From: Bradyrhizobium sp. LMTR 3
Lineage (GTDB): Bacteria > Pseudomonadota > Alphaproteobacteria > Rhizobiales > Xanthobacteraceae
Direction of reading: 5' to 3'
DNA length: 64,000 bases
Assembly: GCF_001693485.1 (NCBI RefSeq)
Contig: NZ_MAXC01000049.1
Coordinates: 248,001 to 312,000 of the forward strand
This document shows, piece by piece, positions 27,437 through 35,326 of this stretch; within the stretch, counting starts at the first letter, position 1; every line of letters begins with the position of its first letter. Made by a program: the position numbers and the translations under genes. A model generated the notes under the pieces. It ran no database searches. It was not told where the DNA came from and saw only the letters and a list, made by a program, of their open reading frames with translations.

Positions 27437-27666
27437 GGTAGCCCTCCCGCGGTCGTTTTCGATCTGTGATGGAGTGATGGTGGCGGTTTGCACAACGTGC
27501 CTCCGGCAACCCCCGCGTCATACCCAAGTGTCGCCGGACGTTGGAAACAACCGGCCAGAACACACCGCGATCTGGCGAGGCTCGATTCTTGCGATTTGCT
27601 CACTTTCAATCTCTTGCCCGGAGAAAATTCACTGGACGACCGATCCCTAGGCTCGGCGACCGTCGA
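27437..27666. other. Short intergenic region upstream of the export gene
   Basis: About 230 bp lies between the end of the minus-strand LuxR gene and the start of the export gene. No ORF in it looks real. It must contain the export gene promoter if that gene is not read through from the LuxR gene. I see no clear consensus promoter or operator. Confidence 0.35.
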
Positions 27667-28599
27667 CTATTTGCCAAACCGTCCCGTGCCAAGAGCCGTT
27701 CCGTTGACGCGGTTGCGGATCAGGTGGTCGTCGATACGAGCTATCTCGACCCGATTTATATCGCGGGTGACCACACATAGTTGCGCCGGCGCCTCGGCGA
27801 TCGCCTCGCCGGGACTTGGAGGTCGCTCGCCCACCTCGGGAACTGTGGGCGGGGAGCTCGTGTCCTTCGAATGTGTCAGGAGGCCGTTGTTCATCGCCCA
27901 AATCGCCGCTTGAGTCCGGTTTTGAACCCGGATCTTGCGAAGGATCGCCTTTACGTGGACTTTTACGGTCGCCTCGGCGATGTCGATCTTGCGCGCTATG
28001 CATTTATTGGTATCGCCCTCTATGAGGCATCGCAAAATTGTCTTTTCGCGAGGAGATAGCTGGGGCGCAGTCGCTTTCTCTGCAGTCGCCTCGTCTGCAG
28101 TTGCATCCTCTTTCTCTAAAAGGATCGCGCGGTCATTTTCGCGACGCTGCTCGGTCTCGCCGTGGGATGCGGATTCGGCGTCGCGAGCGAATGAAAGCAG
28201 AGCCGGCAGGAAGATTGTTTGGCCGATCATCACGAGCTCGATGGATTTGATAAATGCATCGCACGTCGTGACGTCGAGGAGATAACCGTTTGCGCCGGCT
28301 CGGAATGCTGAAACCAACTCGCTCAGCCGGTAGTGGTCAGCCACGATCGCGATGCGCCCGTTCGGATACCGCTCCCTGAGCAACTCGATCTGCTCGACGG
28401 TGGAATCAAAGTCATTTCCGGTATGGATAATGAGAAACAGCGGCTGATGTCGTTGAAGTGTGCTCGGGATCAGATCATCAGCGCATGATACTGAGCCCTG
28501 GATACGAAAACTTGCCGTGCGTAAGATTCTAGAAAGTCCTTCTCTGAGTAAGACGCTTTTGCCAATGAGCACAGTCGCAAAAGGTGGCCGCCTCCACAT
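27667..28599 (-). CDS. LuxR/NarL-type regulator with degenerate receiver
   Basis: The protein has about 310 residues. The N-terminal 120 residues have the receiver fold (FATVLIGKSVLLREGLSRIL; FRAGANGYLLDVTT), but the acidic pocket is replaced by Gly-Lys. The phospho-acceptor position falls at His in LFLIIHTGNDFD, so ordinary Asp phosphorylation is unlikely. A Glu/Ala-rich linker leads to a normal LuxR HTH (LSPREKTILRCLIEGDTNKC, then ATVKVHVKAILRKI). A Pro/Ala-rich tail follows. ATG 28599 is chosen because GGGAGG lies 5-6 nt upstream. It borders the export gene and probably regulates the polysaccharide locus; direction of control is unknown. Confidence 0.85.
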   Translation of the reverse strand: MWRRPPFATVLIGKSVLLREGLSRILRTASFRIQGSVSCADDLIPSTLQRHQPLFLIIHTGNDFDSTVEQIELLRERYPNGRIAIVADHYRLSELVSAFRAGANGYLLDVTTCDAFIKSIELVMIGQTIFLPALLSFARDAESASHGETEQRRENDRAILLEKEDATADEATAEKATAPQLSPREKTILRCLIEGDTNKCIARKIDIAEATVKVHVKAILRKIRVQNRTQAAIWAMNNGLLTHSKDTSSPPTVPEVGERPPSPGEAIAEAPAQLCVVTRDINRVEIARIDDHLIRNRVNGTALGTGRFGK

Positions 28600-28770
28600 G
28601 AGACCCTCCCAGCCCTGCACGCAATAACATTCGTAAAGGGCAGCCGATCGGCGGCCCCACTATTGATGGCCTAATGCTTCTCTAGTGTAGTCTTGACGTT
28701 GAGATACTCAGGCTATGCGCCTTCGGTATTTCCCCACTGAAAATGTCACGGCTCCAACTTTCAAAACGTC

Positions 28771-28795
28771 GCCTCGTTTGCGAGGCTTTCTTTAA
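28771..28795 (+). terminator. Orphan intrinsic terminator-like hairpin
   Basis: A perfect 6-bp stem GCCTCG (28771-28776) / CGAGGC (28781-28786) with TTTG loop is followed by TTTCTTTAATTTT. No plus-strand gene ends nearby: the closest gene is the LuxR regulator starting at 28599 on the other strand. It could end a small RNA transcribed from 28621-28770, or be a relic. Confidence 0.55.
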
Positions 28796-28900
28796 TTTTA
28801 GATTCGAATTCTCGTTCTCCATATATATCTTAGGTTATATGTGCGGCCGCCCTGAGTGAGGCAGTTTGCCACTGCGGGCGCATGGAGCGGCGCAAAATGC

Positions 28901-28938
28901 GCAGGAAGGGCTTTACTTTGCAGGAAGGGCTTCACTTT
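28901..28938. repeat. Tandem 19-bp direct repeat
   Basis: GCAGGAAGGGCTTTACTTT (28901-28919) is followed at once by the same 19-mer with a single T-to-C change (28920-28938). It lies in a gene-poor, AT-richer stretch between the LuxR gene and the frameshifted metallophosphoesterase. Function is unknown; it could be slippage or a tandem operator. Confidence 0.8.
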
Positions 28939-29191
28939 ATAGAAATAGTTGCATGCGTTGAGGTGCAAGGCGGGCCGCGACATCGCGCTCAATCAGCGAT
29001 CGCGGCGCGCGGACCTTCCTGAACTCGGCAGTTCGGAACTGTCACCGTGCTCCACGTTTGGATTAGCTGCGAGAGTGGCAAACAAAGCTTCTATTTTTTG
29101 CGTTGCGGGACAATCGAGCCGCCTCGAAAATGGTTATTTCAGCGAGTCATAGGAAACGTGCGGGAACGCATGGGGTTTAAATCAGGCCGGC

Positions 29192-29404
29192 GCAGGTCGA
29201 GGACCGCCCATGCGTTGTGTCAGTGTGCTGATTGCAGACCGAACCACACGCCAGCTCGGAACACCCAAGTCGAAACAGGACGGAACCCGGACAGTCCGCG
29301 GTGTCACGCATCGCGGCGCGCTGACCATAGATCACACCATGGTGGCTTGTTATCCCGGTCGCGTTTCAGGCCATGCCGTTCGGCTCGCATCGATGGATGC
29401 TGCA
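29192..29404 (+). pseudogene. Truncated copy of the LuxR/VCBS gene 5' end
   Basis: From 29192 the leader GCAGGTCGAGGACCGC, the spacing to the ATG (18 nt after its first base) and the first codons (ATGCGT, then GCAGACCGA) match 5876-5925, the start of the receiver-LuxR-VCBS gene. The peptide begins MRCVSVLIADR against MRRTRLVIADR and then loses all similarity (TTRQLGTPKSKQDGT). The frame stays open to 29461 by running into the metallophosphoesterase. I read it as the remnant of a duplicated regulator start, with only the leader and about ten codons left. Confidence 0.65.
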
Positions 29405-29873
29405 GTGCTGCGGATTGGAATCGTCTCGGAACACCCACGGGCTCCTGCGGCCCGAGGCTGAGCAAGGGCTTGCCGGCGTGGCGCATATCATCCACGCTGG
29501 CGATATTGGTCGTGCGGATGTTCTTGTCAGACTCGGTCGGATTGCGCCTGTCACCGCGATTAGAGGGAACATCGATACCGGCGACTGGGCGAAACATTAT
29601 CCTGACACTCACGCGGTACGGCTCGGGGAGCGATCGTTCTATGTCTTGCACGACCTTCAGGAACTGCAGATTGATCCAGCAGTTTGCGGAATTGACGTGG
29701 TCGTTTCCGGCCACTCGCATCGACCGCGGATCCAAACGATTGACGATGTGCTATACCTAAATCCTGGAAGTGCAGGGCCACGTCGTTTCAAGCTGCCCGT
29801 CACACTGGCTACTTTGGAGATAACCCCAAGCGGCCTTCGGCCGGTCATTCATGACCTTAGTCGCACCGCGTGA
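29405..29873 (+). pseudogene. YfcE-like metallophosphoesterase, single-base frameshift
   Basis: A calcineurin-like phosphoesterase of the YfcE/MJ0936 type (about 156 residues) is present but split. The start, GTG 29405, encodes VLRIGIVS in one frame. The rest, THGLLRPEAEQGLAGVAHII through AGDIGR, GNIDTGDW, LHDL, GHSHRP and LNPGSAGPRR, is in another frame. Removing one A from GGAACACCC near 29429-29431 gives SDTHGLL, exactly the metal-binding D-x-H motif, so a one-base insertion explains the break. All other metal motifs (GDIGR, GN-D, GHSH) are intact. Either a recent mutation or an assembly error; a shortened frame from ATG 29373 would lack the first metal motif. Confidence 0.75.
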
Positions 29874-29937
29874 AGTGTCCGACGTAGTTTCGGCCCGGTA
29901 TGCGTGGTATTTTCTGAATCCGCGCTCGACCGCTGCG

Positions 29938-31458
29938 TCATGCAACCGAACTGCTGCAGCCTTGCTCCGCCGGCGGTTCCTCGGCATTGGGGTCGCCCGG
30001 TGCCGTCGCCCAAGCCAGTTCGACGAGCGTCACGATCCGCCGACCGGCGCCGTCAAGCTGGCAAACGATGAGGCCCTGCTCCTCGATATAGGTCAACAGA
30101 CGCCGTGCACGGCGCAACGAATGTGAGCCATACGCGCGGGCAATCGCTGCATCGCCCGGGCAGGGCCAACCTTCCTTTGCGGCGCGGGCGATCATCATGA
30201 AGACGCCTTGCATATCCTCCGGCAGAAGTGAAGCGCGGACCGATACATCCTGCCACCCGTCATCCTCAGCCATATCGGAGCCGAGCCCGGCGCGGGCGCG
30301 CGTCAGCATGCGACGGAAGCTACCCAAGTCCGGCACGGCCGAACCGAAGCCCTCTATTCGGCAGCGGACCGCGAACTCCTGATAGAGGACGCCAATGGAA
30401 CGGAATCCCGCGTCGGGTTCCGCCATGACGGCGCGCAGAACACGGTCCATCCGCTCACGCCGCTCCGCCAGTTCCTCAGGGCTGAGTGGCTGCTCCACCG
30501 CTTCGGGACGGGTCTCCAGCGCCGCGGTTTTCGCCGCCGCGAGCTGGCCGAGGAGGTCTGGCGGCGACCGGCGCTGGGACCGATTATTCTCGGGCGGCGG
30601 TGCTGCCAGGATGATGGCGCGTGCGTCCAGTGTCGCTTCCGGCAGAGGCATCAGGCGCGGGGTCGCGTTGCGCGGCGTAGTATCCGTTGGACCAATGCGC
30701 AAGCCCAGCGGACGGCGGGAGAGGGCCGGTCCCAGCGCCATGAATTGCCCGCGCTCCAGATCCCGGAAGGCCTCTGCCTGTCGCCGCTCCATGCCCAGAA
30801 GGTCGGCGGCGCGTGCCATGTCGATGTCTAGAAAGGTTCGGCCCATGAGGAAATTGGACGCCTCGGCCGCGACGTTCTTGGCGAGCTTCGCCAGTCGCTG
30901 GGTGGCGATGACCCCGGCAAGCCCGCGTTTGCGGCCACGGCACATCAGGTTCGTCATGGCGCCGAGCGAGAGTTTGCGCGCCTCGTCCGAAACTTCGCCG
31001 GCGACTGCCGGCGCGAAGAGCTGCGCCTCATCCACCACCACCAGCATCGGATACCAGTGGTCGCGGGCGACGTCGAAAAGCCCGCCGAGAAAGGCAGCGG
31101 CGCGCCGCATCTGGTTCTCGGCGTCGAGGCCCTCGAGATTGAGCACCGTCGAGATGCGATGGATGCGCGCTCGCTCACCAGCGACTTGGAGACCCCGCTC
31201 GGTATGATCCTCGGCATCGATCAGAAGGTGGCCGAAACGATCGGCAAGCGTCACGAAATCGCCCTCGGGGTCAATGATGGTCTGCTGCACCCAGGGGGCA
31301 CTCTGTTCCAGTAGCCGGCGCAGCAGATGGGATTTGCCGGAGCCAGAATTGCCCTGCACCAGTAGGCGGGTCGCAAGCAGTTCCTCAAGGTCCAGAGTCG
31401 CCGGGGCGCCTGCCCTGGTGTGTCCCATCTCGATCGCAACGGTCATGTCTCGACTCAA
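29938..31458 (-). CDS. HerA/DUF87-like ATPase
   Basis: The 506-residue FtsK/HerA superfamily ATPase has Walker A LVQGNSGSGKSHLLRR (Lys42) and Walker B MLVVVDEAQLFAP (Asp143/Glu144). It also has the sensor-like strand GLAGVIATQRLAKL and an Arg-finger region (RGRKRG). The second half is a Pro/Ala linker plus a helical domain (RAVMAEPDAGFRSIGVLYQE) and a winged-helix-like C-terminus (ARAYGSHSLRRARRLLTYIE). This single-chain form is common as a conserved hypothetical in Rhizobiales. HerA relatives move or process DNA with a NurA nuclease; no NurA gene is seen here. The alternative start is MTVAIEMG at 31446. Confidence 0.8.
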   Translation of the reverse strand: MSRDMTVAIEMGHTRAGAPATLDLEELLATRLLVQGNSGSGKSHLLRRLLEQSAPWVQQTIIDPEGDFVTLADRFGHLLIDAEDHTERGLQVAGERARIHRISTVLNLEGLDAENQMRRAAAFLGGLFDVARDHWYPMLVVVDEAQLFAPAVAGEVSDEARKLSLGAMTNLMCRGRKRGLAGVIATQRLAKLAKNVAAEASNFLMGRTFLDIDMARAADLLGMERRQAEAFRDLERGQFMALGPALSRRPLGLRIGPTDTTPRNATPRLMPLPEATLDARAIILAAPPPENNRSQRRSPPDLLGQLAAAKTAALETRPEAVEQPLSPEELAERRERMDRVLRAVMAEPDAGFRSIGVLYQEFAVRCRIEGFGSAVPDLGSFRRMLTRARAGLGSDMAEDDGWQDVSVRASLLPEDMQGVFMMIARAAKEGWPCPGDAAIARAYGSHSLRRARRLLTYIEEQGLIVCQLDGAGRRIVTLVELAWATAPGDPNAEEPPAEQGCSSSVA

Positions 31459-31583
31459 AAGGCTCCTGCGGAGGCGGGCTTAACAACCTGATCGCGGCCC
31501 GTCGAGCGCCCATGGCCGACTACCCCGTGTTCTCCACGGCTGGTCGAACGCCATTAGATGGATGCCCGCTTCACGGGATAAAT

Positions 31584-32579
31584 TCACGGCTCCTTGCAGA
31601 TCGGCGCCGGCCGCGGCGACGGCACCGGATGATCCTTCTTGTACTGAGCAAGGATTGGCTCGAGACCCTCTTTTGACCAAAATTTCGGAGAGCGAATCTC
31701 TTTCAAGCAGGATGCGTTCCAATACAATCCCCGGCTCGATGGCAACTGCCCAGTAGCAACGGCTTTGCCGATGGCGTCGATATCGTATGATTCAGGATAA
31801 ATGTAGATCGTGCTCGGATTGTCTTTCAACATCGGGATGATTTGCCGGGCGTCCGACGGTGACCAACTGGTGCAACCATTGCTACGGCCTGCAGAGTAGT
31901 CCACCAGCGTTCCAAACGGAACGTAACCGTCGTGGTTTGCGTGTGGGCTGTGTGGATCCTTTCGACGACATACGCCCTTTAGCGATACGGCTGCATGTCC
32001 GCCGATCGCGCGCTGTCTGGCATTTGCGGTCTCGCCTTCGCCGTCAAACTGAACGAACGAGCGTACCAAAACGGCGTCTCGCCTGGTCGAAACCCGATAA
32101 TATCCTTTGAAGGATGTTTTCGTCTCGGCCGTCACATACGCACCACCGGTTGTCAGATTGGAATCGATCGCATTGCCGAAGTTCTTCGCGCAGCGCCTCC
32201 CATTTGCAAAATCCACGAGGCCTTTCAAATCGTGACCGCTGCCGTGACCCGCCGAAATTGCACGGAACGACCGGTCGGCTTCGCAGATAATGTAAAACCG
32301 GCGCCCCAATGTGCGTTCACTTGCATAGTTGGGCCGCGTGGCATCCATGGCGAAGTAGCAGGGACTTCTGACCGCGCCATCACGGACTTTTTTCAGGTAA
32401 AGCGCGCGAGCTCTCTCCAAGACCACTCGTGCGATTTGACCCTCGCCGTCGCCGACGTGGGCCTGTAACCAAGCCGGCGGGGCTGACGATTGCCCCACCG
32501 CAAAAGCCGGGCCTGAACAGGACAAGATGGTTACGATACCGAGGCCGGCGATCTTCAGAAGGTGCAATCTCGACCGCAA
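31584..32579 (-). CDS. Secreted L,D-transpeptidase-like protein (YkuD_2 type)
   Basis: The 331-residue protein has a signal peptide (about 1-27, ending PAFA). The catalytic-domain pattern of murein L,D-transpeptidase-like family PF13645 is visible: SAGHGSGHD (109-117), FGNAIDSNLTTGGAYVT, a His in AIGGHAAV (His195), and the nucleophile motif GRSNGCTSW (231-239, Cys236), comparable to GRSWGC. It should act in the periplasm on peptidoglycan stem peptides. The tail is Pro-rich with a final Cys (PSPRPAPICKEP). It stands alone between HerA-like and zinc genes on the same strand. Family assignment is from motif order, not from a search. Confidence 0.65.
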   Translation of the reverse strand: MRSRLHLLKIAGLGIVTILSCSGPAFAVGQSSAPPAWLQAHVGDGEGQIARVVLERARALYLKKVRDGAVRSPCYFAMDATRPNYASERTLGRRFYIICEADRSFRAISAGHGSGHDLKGLVDFANGRRCAKNFGNAIDSNLTTGGAYVTAETKTSFKGYYRVSTRRDAVLVRSFVQFDGEGETANARQRAIGGHAAVSLKGVCRRKDPHSPHANHDGYVPFGTLVDYSAGRSNGCTSWSPSDARQIIPMLKDNPSTIYIYPESYDIDAIGKAVATGQLPSSRGLYWNASCLKEIRSPKFWSKEGLEPILAQYKKDHPVPSPRPAPICKEP

Positions 32580-32711
32580 CGGATCATCTCTCTTGTCGGT
32601 TCATTTTGCACTTGACGCGGATGTCTCCAGGTCCCGCAAAGACTCCTCACTTCAGTAGAAGTCTCCCTGTCTTTCAATCGGAGCGGTGACCATGGCTGTA
32701 GGATACCGTAA

Positions 32712-33920
32712 CTACTCATCGTCATGAGTCTGACCTGATCCGCCCACCGCAACTATATTGAAGGGTCTTCCGCCGAGCGCAATTTCGCCGGTTTTCGTGA
32801 GGCTCGTTGCATCGACGAGCGAAACGACGCCTCTTGACGGATCAGTGACTACGATCTTGTCGCCAGCGACTGCCAACCGCGGTCGCGGATCATTCCAATG
32901 ACCGTCCATGGAATAGGGTTCGGTTACTCGGAGCGATCCGTCAATCTCTCCCGCGATAACGTCCAATCGATGCAATCGTCCATCCTCCGTGAAGACGTAT
33001 GCGAATTTTGCACGGACTGGATCGACGGCAAAATCTACCCGCCGCATTGGTAATGTCACGAGGCGGAAAGACTCCGCTTCAGCCGGGTCTATCAGAACGA
33101 CCTTGTCAGAACCGTAATTGCCAAGGAAGTATTGCAAGCCTCGTCCGCCGAGCATGGTGGTCGTCTTGCCGCTTGGCAGCGCCGCGGCGTAGGGAAGGTG
33201 CTTAATCTGCGGCGTGGACACGTCCATGCTGACAACGAGAAGTCCGCTAGCGCAACTGAAAGCAAGGATGTTTCCCGATGTTGCTTCGCCGTGCAGGTCC
33301 GGGCACGAATGAACGCCGCCGATTTGCGCGCCGGACTTGTCGACGATACTGATGCCGATGGGCAATTCGCCTGAGTTCTGGGCGTTAGGTTCGGAAATGA
33401 GCGTGTAGCGATCATTCGTAACCGCTACCCCATGGTGAGGCAGCCCCGGTGCGGTTTTGCGCAGAACAGGCTTCGATTCCTGGATCGTCCTTTCGGATGC
33501 GATTCGAGCGCGGCCCTCGCCGTCGAAGAAGATCGCGATCTCACCACCATGTTCGACCACGTGCGATGGCTGCTTGCCCGCGATCTCAACGCCTAGCAAT
33601 CGCGGCGGCTTGACTTTGAGGTCACCGTGATCGCCATGATCTTCAAATGATATGCCACTATCAATCGCCGTGACCAAGTCCGCGCCTCTCTGCACGGCAA
33701 GTACCGTCCGTCCAGTCTTGCTGCGGTAGAGACGAGCTGGCGCTTTGGTCGCAAAGGCTTCGATCTTCTCGTGCTTGAGAAGATCGATGACATTCACAAT
33801 TGACTCGGAATGATCGGAAACAAACAGGCGCCACGCCGTTTTCTCACCAGCCAAAGCAGCGCAGGTGAGGGCGAGCGTCGTCAGAAGGATAACGGTACCG
33901 CCGGTTTGAACTCGGGTCAT
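32712..33920 (-). CDS. aztD: Zinc metallochaperone AztD-like periplasmic propeller
   Basis: The 402-residue exported protein has a signal peptide (about 1-24, ALTCAALA). The rest is a beta-propeller with repeated strand blocks (RLFVSDHSESIVNVIDL, FAYVFTEDGRLHRLDV, KIVVTDPSRGVVSLVD) and a His/Asp loop, EDHGDHGDLKVKPP. That architecture and the adjacent AztC-like gene match AztD, the periplasmic zinc chaperone that loads AztC in Paracoccus. It is 51 bp downstream of the aztC-like gene, in the same Zur-controlled operon. The C-terminal HDDE could add metal ligands. The partner permease genes aztA/aztB are not next to it. Confidence 0.8.
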   Translation of the reverse strand: MTRVQTGGTVILLTTLALTCAALAGEKTAWRLFVSDHSESIVNVIDLLKHEKIEAFATKAPARLYRSKTGRTVLAVQRGADLVTAIDSGISFEDHGDHGDLKVKPPRLLGVEIAGKQPSHVVEHGGEIAIFFDGEGRARIASERTIQESKPVLRKTAPGLPHHGVAVTNDRYTLISEPNAQNSGELPIGISIVDKSGAQIGGVHSCPDLHGEATSGNILAFSCASGLLVVSMDVSTPQIKHLPYAAALPSGKTTTMLGGRGLQYFLGNYGSDKVVLIDPAEAESFRLVTLPMRRVDFAVDPVRAKFAYVFTEDGRLHRLDVIAGEIDGSLRVTEPYSMDGHWNDPRPRLAVAGDKIVVTDPSRGVVSLVDATSLTKTGEIALGGRPFNIVAVGGSGQTHDDE

Positions 33921-33971
33921 CGCATCTTTCCTCTCAAGATAGCATTCGCACTCCGAACAGGACGCATTCGA

Positions 33972-34910
33972 TCAGGGGACACCAGGCGCGATGGCTTTCC
34001 GGATTGTCGAGACGTTGTGCTTCATCATGTCGACGTAGGTGGCCGCCGGCCCGTCGGGTCGGGACAGAGCATCGGAGTAGAGTTCTCCGCCCACCTTCGA
34101 CCCTGTTTCCGCGGCAATACGCTGTACGAGACGGGGATCGGTGATGTTCTCTACGAAGACTGCGGCGACGTTGTCCCGCTTGATTTGCCGGATGAGACTG
34201 GCGATGTCGGACGCTGACGCCTCGGTATCTGTTGAGACGCCTTCTGGCGCGAGGAATGTCAAACCGTATTCGTGAGCGAAGTAGCCGAATGCCTCATGCG
34301 CTGTGATGACAACGCGCTTGTGTGGCAGGATGGGTGCGATAGTCGCTCTGATCTCGTCATCGAGCACGCGGAGCGTCGCATCATAGGCTTTGGCATTTGT
34401 CTCATACGTCTTGCAGCCGGGCGGATCGATCGAGCAGAACGCGTCTGCGATATTCTTTACGTAGACCCGGGCATTCGGAACCGCTTGCCACGCATGGGGA
34501 TCGTAGTCGCCGTGATGATGGTGATGGCCAGACTGCGCGTGGTTGTGCGCTTGCTCCGTGCTCCTGAGCGGCTGGATTCCTTTCGTAAGCTCGACAACAG
34601 GCGCCTTTGTTCGGCTCGCTTCGATAAGGCGTCTCAAGAAGCCTTCGAACTGAAGGCCGTTGACGAGGACGATATCGGCGGCGGCAATAGTTCGGACGTC
34701 TGCGGGCCTGGGTTCGTAAGTATGAGGATCGCCGTTTGCCCCGACGAGCGACCTGAGATCGATACGGTCTCCGCCGACATGGCGTGCAAAGTCACCGATA
34801 ATCGAGAAGCTGGCGACCACATTGAGCTTCTTGGCCGATGCGGCGCCAGCAGCAAGCGGTGATAGCGAGACGAGTCCCGCAAGCACGACCGTTCTTAACT
34901 TGGTGAGCAT
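33972..34910 (-). CDS. aztC: Zinc ABC transporter substrate-binding protein (AztC/ZnuA cluster A-I)
   Basis: The 312-residue periplasmic protein has a signal peptide (about 1-26). Zinc ligands of the cluster 9 family are visible: His63 in GDPHTYEPRP, a His-rich loop (QSGHHHHHGDYDPHAW) with His139, His205 in TAHEAFGYF, and an Asp in GGELYSDAL. The compact His-rich loop resembles AztC. It captures Zn(II) in the periplasm for an ABC permease. A near-perfect Zur box (34986-35005) lies about 75 bp upstream. The gene is followed by the AztD-like chaperone, but no ATPase/permease pair accompanies it, so it must use a permease encoded elsewhere or the system is incomplete. Confidence 0.9.
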   Translation of the reverse strand: MLTKLRTVVLAGLVSLSPLAAGAASAKKLNVVASFSIIGDFARHVGGDRIDLRSLVGANGDPHTYEPRPADVRTIAAADIVLVNGLQFEGFLRRLIEASRTKAPVVELTKGIQPLRSTEQAHNHAQSGHHHHHGDYDPHAWQAVPNARVYVKNIADAFCSIDPPGCKTYETNAKAYDATLRVLDDEIRATIAPILPHKRVVITAHEAFGYFAHEYGLTFLAPEGVSTDTEASASDIASLIRQIKRDNVAAVFVENITDPRLVQRIAAETGSKVGGELYSDALSRPDGPAATYVDMMKHNVSTIRKAIAPGVP

Positions 34911-34985
34911 GAGCTGGCGTATCTCGTTGTTCCAGGTGTTCGATGGAAGGGCGCTTGGCGGGGTCCGACTGCTGTGGCGCCATCA

Positions 34986-35005
34986 TGTAATGTTATAACA
35001 TAACA
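34986..35005. promoter_or_regulatory. Zur box upstream of aztC-aztD
   Basis: TGTAATGTTATAACATAACA is a near-palindrome (9 of 10 pairs) centred on GTTATAAC. It matches the alphaproteobacterial Zur consensus (ATGTTAT-ATAACAT half sites). It precedes the minus-strand aztC-aztD operon and would mediate repression by zinc-bound Zur. Confidence 0.85.
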
Positions 35006-35053
35006 CAAAAATTGCAAAAAAGGGAGGAAGATCAATTCCGCAGCGCAATCGCC

Positions 35054-35248
35054 CTAGATCTCTGTGTAATCCAGGATCGTATGTTCTCCGGACCAGACCT
35101 TGCCTGCGTCGTAAATTCGCTCGCGGCGCTTGGATCTGAAGTCAGTCCCAAAAATGATCTCGCCCATGGCCCTCTTTCCGCCACCGAGGAATCCGGACGG
35201 AACGGAGACGGGGAGGAGGGCGTCCTTTCCCATCTTGGCCTTGGTCAT
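35054..35248 (-). CDS. Small Zur-box-associated ORF, COG0523-like fragment
   Basis: A 64-codon minus-strand frame starts 13 bp from the Zur box at 35262-35281. Its beginning, ALLPVSVPSGFLGGGKRAM, looks like the P-loop start of COG0523 zinc GTPases (LPVTVLSGFLGAGKTTL), but the frame then ends quickly (MGEIIFGTDFRSKRRERIYD, ending LDYTEI). I read it as a COG0523 gene reduced to its first 25 codons fused to unrelated sequence, or as a small zinc-responsive protein starting at the internal ATG near 35167. The remaining region has no other coding signal. Confidence 0.45.
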   Translation of the reverse strand: MTKAKMGKDALLPVSVPSGFLGGGKRAMGEIIFGTDFRSKRRERIYDAGKVWSGEHTILDYTEI

Positions 35249-35261
35249 GAACGATCCTGAG

Positions 35262-35300
35262 TGTAATGTTGTAACAGTACAATGCTTGTTATACTGTTAC
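35262..35300. promoter_or_regulatory. Zur box and overlapping inverted repeat upstream of zur
   Basis: TGTAATGTTGTAACAGTACA (35262-35281) is a degenerate Zur box. Its right half, GTAACAGTA (35271-35279), forms an inverted repeat with TACTGTTAC (35292-35300), giving two overlapping operator candidates between the divergent small ORF (-) and zur (+). The arrangement suggests Zur autoregulation together with control of the minus-strand ORF. Confidence 0.7.
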
Positions 35301-35326
35301 ATATGAGACCGTCAAGGTGAGATGGA

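Larger units (their letters stand above)
28621..29191. other. Gene-free region next to the polysaccharide locus
   Basis: About 570 bp is without a supportable gene. It contains the orphan terminator at 28771, an AT-rich patch (about 28787-28850) and the 19-bp tandem repeat at 28901. ORFs crossing it lack ribosome-binding sites and family resemblance. Confidence 0.5.

Noticed and set aside
29047..29760. Plus-strand ORF of 237 codons across the regulator remnant
   Set aside because: It overlaps the metallophosphoesterase in a non-coding frame and has an Arg/Ser/Cys-rich random-like composition.
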